Source: Nocardia wallacei (GTDB lineage: Bacteria; Actinomycetota; Actinomycetes; Mycobacteriales; Mycobacteriaceae). From it: 64,000 nt of DNA. The DNA is taken from the NCBI RefSeq assembly GCF_014466955.1, contig NZ_AP023396.1, positions 1,364,001-1,428,000 on the forward strand, read 5' to 3'. Numbering within the stretch: position 1 is the first letter of the stretch; each line of letters opens with the position of its first letter. This document shows, piece by piece, positions 50,512-57,398 of this stretch. The translations under genes were made by a program, and so were the position numbers. Under the pieces are notes generated by a model. That model made no database searches. It was not told the origin of the DNA and worked only from the letters and a program-made list of their open reading frames with translations.

Positions 50512-51762
50512 ATGCTGGGCAACGGTGACGTCTTCGCCGGGTATGTCATCGAGCGGCAACTGGGCCGCGGTGGCATGGGATCGGTATACCTCGCCAAACA
50601 TCCTCGATTGCCGCGCATGACGGCGTTGAAGCTGCTCAACCGGGAGATGGTGGCGGACGCCGAGATTCGGGCCCGGTTCGAGCGCGAGGCCGACCTGGTC
50701 GCCCAGCTCGACCATCCCAAGATCGTCACCGTCTACGATCGCGGCCTCGAGGACGGCCAGCTGTGGATCTCCATGCAGTTCGTCGACGGCATCGACGCCG
50801 CGGGGCTGGACCCGAGCCGATTGCCGCCGGAGCGGGCGGTGCAGGTCGTGCAGGAGGTGGCCGAGGCGCTGGACTACGCGCACGACAACGGCGTGCTGCA
50901 CCGGGACGTGAAGCCGGGCAACATGCTGCTGGCCCGTGCGACCGGCGGCAAGGGGGAGCGCGTCTACCTCACCGACTTCGGCATCGCCCGCCTGCGTGAC
51001 GACGGCGGCCACCTGACCCAGACCGGCACGTTCACCGCGACGCTGGCCTACGCCTCGCCCGAACAGCTCACCGGTGCCTCGCTGGACGGCCGTTCCGATC
51101 AGTATTCGCTGGCGTGCAGCCTGTTCTGGCTGCTCACCGGGCGCGGACCGTTCACCGCGCCCAATCCGGCGGCCGTGATCCGCGGTCACCTGCAGGGCCC
51201 GCCGCCGGCATTGAGCAGTGTGCGCCAGGGCTTGCCGGGTGCGCTGGACGGCGTGCTGCTGAAGGCGATGGCCAAGCGTCCCGAGGACAGGTTCCCGACC
51301 TGTGCCGACTTCGCGGCCGCGGCCCGGCGCGCGTTCGCCGCGCCCAGCGCACCGGCGATGCCGGTCGCGGGGCGGCCCTACACCGGCCCGGCGATGCCGA
51401 CGGCGGGGCGGCCGGGCACGGGCCCGAGCAATCCCGTCGCGCATCCGCCGACCGGGCACGGCACGCCGATGGCACAGCGGCCGCCGAGCGGCCCGGGCAT
51501 GCCGATCGCGCCGCGCCCGCCGACGGGTCCGGGCATGCCGACGACCGGTCCGGGGCCGCAGCCGACGGCGGCTTCGCTGCGTGCGGCGACGCCACCGCCG
51601 CAGCCGGTGTACCGGCCCAATCCGCAGTACCCGCAGCCGGGGGCCTACGGCTATCCGCCGCAGCCGCCGAAGTCGAACAACGGTGCGGTCATCGGCATCA
51701 TCATCGGCGTGGTGGTGCTGTTGCTGGTGGTGCTGGTGCTCATCGCCGCGCTGTCGGGCTGA
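50512..51762 (+). CDS. Ser/Thr protein kinase, single C-terminal membrane span (PknF-like)
   Basis: 416 residues from ATG 50512, with GGGAG upstream. The kinase domain spans about 8-265: LGRGGMGSVYLAK (P-loop), Lys in MTALKLL, catalytic HRDVKPGNML, DFGIARL, and SPEQLTG (APE variant). A Pro/Gly/Met-rich juxtamembrane region (about 280-390) contains degenerate repeats of the type GPGMPxxxRPPTGPGMP. One transmembrane helix (about 393-413) ends the protein, with only three residues outside, so no extracellular sensor. It phosphorylates cytoplasmic proteins; regulation may be through partner proteins or the juxtamembrane repeats. The 3' end overlaps the convergent PAP2 gene by 23 bp. Confidence 0.93.
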   Translation: MLGNGDVFAGYVIERQLGRGGMGSVYLAKHPRLPRMTALKLLNREMVADAEIRARFEREADLVAQLDHPKIVTVYDRGLEDGQLWISMQFVDGIDAAGLDPSRLPPERAVQVVQEVAEALDYAHDNGVLHRDVKPGNMLLARATGGKGERVYLTDFGIARLRDDGGHLTQTGTFTATLAYASPEQLTGASLDGRSDQYSLACSLFWLLTGRGPFTAPNPAAVIRGHLQGPPPALSSVRQGLPGALDGVLLKAMAKRPEDRFPTCADFAAAARRAFAAPSAPAMPVAGRPYTGPAMPTAGRPGTGPSNPVAHPPTGHGTPMAQRPPSGPGMPIAPRPPTGPGMPTTGPGPQPTAASLRAATPPPQPVYRPNPQYPQPGAYGYPPQPPKSNNGAVIGIIIGVVVLLLVVLVLIAALSG

Positions 51763-52423
51763 GGCCGGTCGCGGGTTCGGTGTCGGTGGGTTCGGTGTCG
51801 GCGGTCCCGGCCCCGGTGCGGGCGGTGTAGCGGCGCAGCAGCGTCACGCCCGCGAGCGTCCACAGGGTCCCGAGCGCCCAGCCCGCGAGGACATCGGTGG
51901 GCCAGTGCACGCCGAGGTACACCCGCGACATCCCGACCGCGAGCGTGAACAGCACCGCGACCGCGGCTACGGCGGCGCGCGGTACCCGCTGCCGCAACGA
52001 CAGCACCGTGACGGCGGCGACCACGCCCACCACGGCCGTGGTACCGAGGGTGTGGCCGGAGGGATACGAGTGACTCGTCTCGGTCACCAGGTGATCCACG
52101 CCCGGACGGCGGCGACCGACCAGGGCCTTCATCACCAGCACGGTCAGCCCGGCGCCCGCGCCCACCACCGCGGTCAGTACGAACTCCGGCCACCGCTGCC
52201 GCCGCGCCAGCCAGGCGCACGTCAGCACCGCCAGGATCGTCATGGCGAGGGTGCCGCCGAAATCGGTGACGGTCCGCGCGATCGGGGTGAGGCCGGGGGT
52301 GCGTTGCGAGACAACCCAATCCATCGTGGGCGCATCGATGCGGGCGACGCCGCCCCGGGTGACGACGCCGACGGTCAGCGCGGCGACCGCCGCGACCAGA
52401 AACATCAGCGCAACCCAGACCAT
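51740..52423 (-). CDS. PAP2 (type 2 phosphatidic acid phosphatase) membrane phosphatase
   Basis: 227 residues. Six hydrophobic segments and the three PAP2 signature blocks: KALVGRRRPG (KxxxxxxRP), SYPSGHTLGTT (PSGH) and SRVYLGVHWPTDVLAG (SRxxxxxHxxxD). Catalysis is expected at the outer membrane face on a lipid phosphate such as phosphatidic acid, or on undecaprenyl or decaprenyl diphosphate. The ATG is at 52423. The 3' end overlaps the kinase gene by 23 bp, an unusual but credible convergent overlap. Divergent from the ABC ATPase (52602). Confidence 0.92.
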   Translation of the reverse strand: MVWVALMFLVAAVAALTVGVVTRGGVARIDAPTMDWVVSQRTPGLTPIARTVTDFGGTLAMTILAVLTCAWLARRQRWPEFVLTAVVGAGAGLTVLVMKALVGRRRPGVDHLVTETSHSYPSGHTLGTTAVVGVVAAVTVLSLRQRVPRAAVAAVAVLFTLAVGMSRVYLGVHWPTDVLAGWALGTLWTLAGVTLLRRYTARTGAGTADTEPTDTEPATGLSPTARR

Positions 52424-52601
52424 CGTCCCCAGAGGATATGCGTTGTCGCCCGCACGTGGTCCGCGGGCTTTCCGCCCTCGGGAGGAGGCGATCTACGACC
52501 GACGCAGTAGGGGCGCTGCCGCGACGGCGGAAACATTGCCCCGAGGTATTGGGGGTATCCCCCGATGGCGCGTGCGTTCCGGTCCCGGAACACTGGGAGG
52601 C

Positions 52602-53372
52602 ATGACTGCCGATGCCCTGAGCACCGAACCCGACGCCGGACCCACGGCGTCCGCGGCTCGCGCGACCGACCTGGTGAAACTGTACGGATCGGGGGATACC
52701 CAGGTACGGGCGCTGGACGGGGTGTCGGCCACCTTCGCGCGGCGGGAATTCACCGCGATCATGGGCCCCTCCGGATCCGGGAAATCGACGCTCATGCACT
52801 GCCTGGCCGGGCTCGACAGCGCTACCACCGGGACGGTGCACATCGGCGACACCGACCTGACCGAACTGTCGGACAAGCAGATGACCCAGCTGCGGCGCGA
52901 CCGCATCGGCTTCGTCTTCCAGGCTTTCAATCTGGTCCCGACCCTGACGGCGCTCGAGAACATCACGCTGCCGTTGGACATCGCGGGCCGCCGTCCCGAC
53001 GACGAATGGCTGCAGACGGTGATCAAACGCCTCGGCCTGGGCGACCGGCTCGATCACCGGCCCAGCGAGCTGTCCGGCGGCCAGCAGCAGCGGGTGGCGT
53101 GCGCGCGGGCGCTGGCGGGCAAGCCCGACATCATCTTCGGCGACGAACCGACCGGCAACCTGGATTCGCGCTCGTCCGGTGAAGTGCTGTCGATTCTGCG
53201 GGCCGCGGTGGACGAGTTCGGCCAGACGGTGGTGATCGTGACCCACGAGCCGCACGCCGCCGCCTACGCCGACCGCGTGATCTTCCTCGCCGACGGGCGC
53301 ATCGTCGACGAATTACGCGGCCCCACAGCGGAATCGGTGCTGGACAGGATGAAGTCGCTGGAGGCGCGGTGA
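52602..53372 (+). CDS. ABC transporter ATP-binding protein (MacB/LolD type)
   Basis: 256 residues from ATG 52602, with GGGAGG upstream. Canonical motifs: Walker A GPSGSGKST, Q-loop FVFQAFNLVPTLTALEN, signature LSGGQQQRVACARAL, Walker B IIFGDEPTGNLD, and the H-loop VTHEPHAAAYAD. Partner of the FtsX-like permease that starts at 53497. In the MacB/LolD class the ATPase drives mechanical work of the permease on an extracytoplasmic substrate, for example lipoprotein or antibiotic release. The TGA stop overlaps a GTG that opens the repeat mini-ORF at 53369. Confidence 0.93.
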   Translation: MTADALSTEPDAGPTASAARATDLVKLYGSGDTQVRALDGVSATFARREFTAIMGPSGSGKSTLMHCLAGLDSATTGTVHIGDTDLTELSDKQMTQLRRDRIGFVFQAFNLVPTLTALENITLPLDIAGRRPDDEWLQTVIKRLGLGDRLDHRPSELSGGQQQRVACARALAGKPDIIFGDEPTGNLDSRSSGEVLSILRAAVDEFGQTVVIVTHEPHAAAYADRVIFLADGRIVDELRGPTAESVLDRMKSLEAR

Positions 53373-53497
53373 GCAACAATCGCGCAGCGGCTCGTCGCGC
53401 CGACCGGGTGCGGGTGTCCCGCAAGACCGACCGGGTGCGGGTGTCCCGCAAGACCGACCGGGTGCGGGTGTCCCGCAAGACGCAGGAGAACCTGTGA
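53369..53497 (+). CDS. Repeat-built mini-ORF bridging ATPase and permease genes
   Basis: 42 codons. The GTG start (53369-53371) overlaps the ATPase stop (GTGA) and the TGA stop (53495-53497) overlaps the permease ATG (53497-53499). The middle is three exact copies of a 27-bp unit (53401, 53428, 53455), giving DRVRVSRKT three times; the peptide is very basic (Arg/Lys). The unit is a multiple of three, so each copy keeps the frame and the coupling. Whether the peptide has a function of its own or only keeps ribosomes loading onto the permease gene is unknown. The permease also has its own AGGAG (near 53484). Confidence 0.5.
   Translation: MSNNRAAARRADRVRVSRKTDRVRVSRKTDRVRVSRKTQENL
53401..53481. 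repeat. 27-bp tandem repeat, three exact copies
   Basis: Units CGACCGGGTGCGGGTGTCCC... start at 53401, 53428 and 53455. All three are identical over 27 bp except at the last base of copy three. It lies inside the mini-ORF between the ABC ATPase and permease genes. Confidence 0.92.
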
Positions 53498-56016
53498 TGG
53501 CCGCGAACCCGATGCGCAAGGTGGCCTTGCGCAATCTGTCCGCGCACAAGGTGCGCCTGGCGCTCACGGTGCTGTCGGTGATCCTCGGCACCGCGTTCAT
53601 CGCCGGATCGTTCGTGTTCACCGATACCTTGCAGCGCACGTTCGACGGCATCTTCGCCGGGCAGGCCAGAGGCGTCGACGTGCGGGTGGAGCCGAAGGAG
53701 CGGCAATCCCTCGGCCTGCCGAACGACATCGTGGACAAGGTCGCCGCGACCGACGGTGTCCGCGCGGTCGCGCCCGCCGTACAGGGCCCGGTGGTGCTGC
53801 TGAAGGACGGGCACGCCGTGCAGACCGGCGGCGCACCCAGCTGGGGCAAGTCGTACCTGCCGCCGGACCGGGCGATCGCGGAGCCGGCGGAGTTCCGCGA
53901 GGGCGTCGCGCCGAGCCGCGCGGGTGAGATCGCGATCAACGCCGGTGGTGCCGAGCGCGCGGGGCTGGGCGTCGGCGACCGTGCCAAGATCCTGATCCCC
54001 GCGCACGGCAACCTCGACGTCACCATCACCGGCGTCTACGACGTCCCCTCCGACACCGGCGGTTTCATCGGCGTGCTGTTCGAGGACGCCCAGGCACGGC
54101 AACTGTTCACCGACGGGCAGCACGTGGCCTACCTCGATGTCGCCGCGGCCCCCGGCGTCTCGGATCAAGCGCTGCGCGACCGCATCGCCCAGGCCCTGCC
54201 GCAGTACAAGGTGATGGACGGCGACCAGGTGCGCGAGGATATGAAGGCGCAGGTCGGCAACGCCCTGAAATTCGTGAACTACTTCCTGCTGGCGTTCGGC
54301 GCGATCGCGCTGCTGGTGGGCACGTTCATCATCTACAACACCTTCTCGATGATCGTGGCGCAGCGGCTGCGCGAGCTGGCGCTGCTGCGCGCGGTCGGCG
54401 CGAGCCGCCGCCAGGTCGGCTGGTCGGTGGTGTCGGAGGCGGCCGTCATCGGTTTGGTCGGCAGCGCCATCGGTCTCGCCGGGGGCGTGGGGTTGGCGTT
54501 CGGGTTGTCGGCGTTGCTGAACGCCTTCGATCTCGGGCTGCCCACCGGGACCATGCAGGTCCTGCCCCGCACCGTGCTGGCGGCGCTCGGTGTCGGGCTG
54601 GTGGTGACGGTGGCCTCGGCCTACGCACCGGCGCGGCGGGCGGCGAAGATCCCGCCGGTGGAGGCCATGCGCGAGGAGTTCGCGCCGGTCGGGGAGTCGC
54701 TGCGGGTGCGCACGCTCGCCGGTGCGGTGCTGGCCGTGGCCGGTGTCGTGCTGGTGGTGCTCGGCTCGCGCAACACCGGCGGCAATGCCGCCCTCACCGT
54801 CGGAATCGGCGCCGCCGCACTGATTTTCGCGGTACTGTTCGCCTCGCCCGCGCTGTCGCGGCCGGTGCTGAACGGTCTCGCGGTGCTGATCCGGCCGTTC
54901 GGCCCGATCGGGCGGATGGCTCGCAACAACGCGGTCCGCAATCCGCGCCGCACCGCCGCCACCGCGTTCGCGCTCACGCTGGGGCTGATGCTGGTCTCGC
55001 TGATCGGCATGCTGGGCACCTCGGCCAAGGCCAGCGTCGGGGAACTCGTGGACAAGGGCGTGAATGCCGACTACGTGCTGGCCGGTCCGCAGATGATCGG
55101 GGTGCCGCTCGGGGCCGGGCAGGCGGCCAAAGATGTGGCGGGAGTGCGGGAAGTGGTCGCGGTGCGCGGCGTGGTGATGAAGATCGGCGACGACCAGCTG
55201 TTCGGCACCTCGCCCAGCGGACCGCTGGACCACGTGCTGAACTACGACGTGCGTTCCGGCCCCGGGACGCTCGGCGACGAGGACATTCTGGTCTCGGAAA
55301 CCGAAGCGGGCGAACGGGATTGGCACGCGGGTCAGCGGGTGGAGGTGACCAGTGTGGACAACAGGAAGTTCACCGTCACCGTCTCCGGCATCTACAAGGA
55401 CACCCAGTTGCTCGGCCCGCTGGTGGTGTCGCCAGCGCTGTACAACCAGGTGATGCCGGTGGCGCTGCGCACCGACGTGCTGGTGCTGATCCAGGCCGAG
55501 CCCGGCGCGGATCTGTCCGCCATGCGCGACGGCCTGGAGCAGGCCACCGCGCCCTACGTCGTGGTGCAGGTGCAGGACCGGGAGGAATTCAAGGGCGCGC
55601 AGGGCCAGCAGATCAACACCATGCTGGCGATCCTCTACGGGCTGCTGGCGCTGGCGGTGGTGATCGCCGTGCTCGGCATCGTCAACACGCTGGCGCTGTC
55701 GGTGGTCGAACGACGGCGCGAGATAGGCATGTTGCGCGCGGTCGGCATGCAGCGGCGCCAGGTGCGGCGGACGATCTACCTGGAGTCGATGCTGATCGCC
55801 GTGTTCGGTGCGGTCGTCGGGGTGGTGCTCGGGCTCGGGCTCGGGGTCGGATTCCTGCGTACCCTGCGCGACCTGGGCCTGAGCACCATCGCCGTGCCCT
55901 GGGATCAGATCGTGCTGATGCTCGTCGGCTCGGCGATCGTCGGTGTGCTCGCCGCGCTCTGGCCGGGAGTACGGGCCGCGCGCACACCACCGCTGGCGGC
56001 CATCGCCGATCTGTGA
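53497..56016 (+). CDS. ABC transporter permease with two FtsX domains (MacB-type)
   Basis: 839 residues. An N-terminal TM (about 17-38, RLALTVLSVILGTAFIAGSFV), a first extracytoplasmic MacB_PCD domain (about 40-255), an FtsX domain with three TMs (about 265-395, KFVNYFLLAFGAIALLVGTFIIY), a second TM/extracytoplasmic unit (about 405-700) and a second FtsX domain (about 710-835, LAVVIAVLGIVNTLALSVVERRREIGMLRAVGM). The repeated ELALLRAVGASRRQV/EIGMLRAVGMQRRQV coupling helices contact the ATPase. It is therefore the membrane half of a MacB/LolCDE-like system. Start codon: ATG 53497 (overlapping the mini-ORF stop), or GTG 53494. Confidence 0.9.
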   Translation: MAANPMRKVALRNLSAHKVRLALTVLSVILGTAFIAGSFVFTDTLQRTFDGIFAGQARGVDVRVEPKERQSLGLPNDIVDKVAATDGVRAVAPAVQGPVVLLKDGHAVQTGGAPSWGKSYLPPDRAIAEPAEFREGVAPSRAGEIAINAGGAERAGLGVGDRAKILIPAHGNLDVTITGVYDVPSDTGGFIGVLFEDAQARQLFTDGQHVAYLDVAAAPGVSDQALRDRIAQALPQYKVMDGDQVREDMKAQVGNALKFVNYFLLAFGAIALLVGTFIIYNTFSMIVAQRLRELALLRAVGASRRQVGWSVVSEAAVIGLVGSAIGLAGGVGLAFGLSALLNAFDLGLPTGTMQVLPRTVLAALGVGLVVTVASAYAPARRAAKIPPVEAMREEFAPVGESLRVRTLAGAVLAVAGVVLVVLGSRNTGGNAALTVGIGAAALIFAVLFASPALSRPVLNGLAVLIRPFGPIGRMARNNAVRNPRRTAATAFALTLGLMLVSLIGMLGTSAKASVGELVDKGVNADYVLAGPQMIGVPLGAGQAAKDVAGVREVVAVRGVVMKIGDDQLFGTSPSGPLDHVLNYDVRSGPGTLGDEDILVSETEAGERDWHAGQRVEVTSVDNRKFTVTVSGIYKDTQLLGPLVVSPALYNQVMPVALRTDVLVLIQAEPGADLSAMRDGLEQATAPYVVVQVQDREEFKGAQGQQINTMLAILYGLLALAVVIAVLGIVNTLALSVVERRREIGMLRAVGMQRRQVRRTIYLESMLIAVFGAVVGVVLGLGLGVGFLRTLRDLGLSTIAVPWDQIVLMLVGSAIVGVLAALWPGVRAARTPPLAAIADL

Positions 56017-56142
56017 GCGCCCTCGACCGCGCGAGATTTCCGCGGGGACACGGCCGCGTGCTGAGCGAGCGGCCGGGTCTGCGCGGCTACGCTGGACCGG
56101 CTCGTTGTCCCAGCTAGCTCGGTTCGGACGAAGGGGTACCAG

Positions 56143-56214
56143 ATGGAATTTCTGCCGGTGATCGGTTTGACGATGGCAGTGATCATGATGGGTCTCAAGC
56201 TGTTCGGCAGTTAG
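56143..56214 (+). CDS. 23-residue membrane microprotein
   Basis: ATG 56143 to TAG 56214. The product is 23 residues with one hydrophobic helix (residues about 4-20, Leu/Ile/Val/Met/Gly-rich with two consecutive Met) and ends in KLFGS. GAAGGGG lies 8 nt upstream, a good Shine-Dalgarno. It lies between the ABC permease (stop 56016) and the convergent VWA gene, overlapping the VWA stop codon by 3 nt. Too short for automatic annotation; seems real because of SD, composition and stop context, but unconfirmed. Confidence 0.5.
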   Translation: MEFLPVIGLTMAVIMMGLKLFGS

Positions 56215-57398
56215 CTCTGTCCGGCGTGGGCGTGTGCCCAGGCGTGCACGTCGCCGCGGTCGAGGGCCACGGCCAGCAGGTCCGGAAAGCTGTCGGGGGT
56301 GCAGGCGAAGGCGGGGACGCCGAGTCCCGCGAGCGCGGCGGCGTTGTCGTGGTCGTAGGCCGGCGCCCCGTCGTCGGACAGGGCCAGCAACACCAGCACT
56401 TGCACGCCCGCCTCCGTCATGGCGGCGATGCGACGCAGCATCTCGTCACGGAGGCCGCCCTCGTACAGATCGGAGATCAGGACGAACAGGGTGTCCGCCG
56501 GACGGGTGATCAGCTGACCGCAGTAGGCGATCGCGCGATTGATGTCGGTGCCGCCGCCGAGTTGGGTGCCGAAGAGCACGTCGACCGGGTCGGCGAGTTG
56601 TTCGGTGAGGTCGACGACGGCGGTGTCGAACACCACCAGCGAGGTCCGCAACGAGCGCATCGAGGCGAGCACTGCCGCGAACACCGAGGCGTACACCACG
56701 CTCGAGGCCATCGAGCCGGACTGGTCGACGGCCAGCACCACGTCGCGGCGCACCGCTCGAGCCCTGCGTCCGTAGCCGATCAGCCGCTCCGGGACCACGG
56801 TGCGGTGCTCGGGCAGGTAGTGCGCGAGGTTGCGGCGGATGGTGCGGTCCCAGTCGATATCGCGCAACCGCGGGCGCGACACCCGCGCGGCCCGGTTCAG
56901 CGCTCCCGACACGGCGGCTACGGTGCGGTCGGCGATGCGGCGCTCGATCTCGCGGACCACCTTCTCCACCACCATGCGCGCGGTGGACCGGGTCGATTCC
57001 GGCATGACCCGGTTCAGGCTCAGCAGCGTGCCCACCAGGTGCACGTCCGGCTCGACCGCCTCCAGCAACTCCGGTTCCAGGAGCAGCCGGGTGAGGTTCA
57101 GGCGCTGCACGGCGTCGCGCTGCAGCACCTCCACCACGGTCGACGGGAAATAGGTGCGGATGTCGCCGAGCCACCGGGCGACCTTCGGGGCCGAGCCGCC
57201 GAGTCCGGCCGAGCGCTTCTCGGCCGTCGACTGCTCGTCGGCGTTGTACAGCGCGGACAGTGCGCGATCCATCGCGGCGTCGGCCGCCGACTCCAGCCCG
57301 CCCAGCCCTTCCTCAGCCGGTGCGCCGAGCACCAAACGCCAACGGCGGGCGGGTGATTCGCCCGAGATCGGCAGGTCGGGTGTGTGGTCCGGGTTCAT
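56211..57398 (-). CDS. VWA-domain protein of the MoxR-associated operon
   Basis: 395 residues. The von Willebrand factor A domain fills about 215-375: MIDAS motif VDQSGSMASSVV (DxSxS), T in GGGTDINRAI, and D in FVLISDLYEGG. The N-terminal half (about 30-205) is helical and contains the conserved QRDAVQRLNLTRLLLEPELLEAVEPDVHLVGTLLSLNRVMP block of this subfamily (DUF5682-neighbouring VWA proteins). It probably works as the adaptor that brings target proteins to the MoxR ATPase. Last gene of the leftward four-gene operon; its ATG overlaps the stop of the DUF5682 gene by 4 nt. Confidence 0.9.
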   Translation of the reverse strand: MNPDHTPDLPISGESPARRWRLVLGAPAEEGLGGLESAADAAMDRALSALYNADEQSTAEKRSAGLGGSAPKVARWLGDIRTYFPSTVVEVLQRDAVQRLNLTRLLLEPELLEAVEPDVHLVGTLLSLNRVMPESTRSTARMVVEKVVREIERRIADRTVAAVSGALNRAARVSRPRLRDIDWDRTIRRNLAHYLPEHRTVVPERLIGYGRRARAVRRDVVLAVDQSGSMASSVVYASVFAAVLASMRSLRTSLVVFDTAVVDLTEQLADPVDVLFGTQLGGGTDINRAIAYCGQLITRPADTLFVLISDLYEGGLRDEMLRRIAAMTEAGVQVLVLLALSDDGAPAYDHDNAAALAGLGVPAFACTPDSFPDLLAVALDRGDVHAWAHAHAGQS

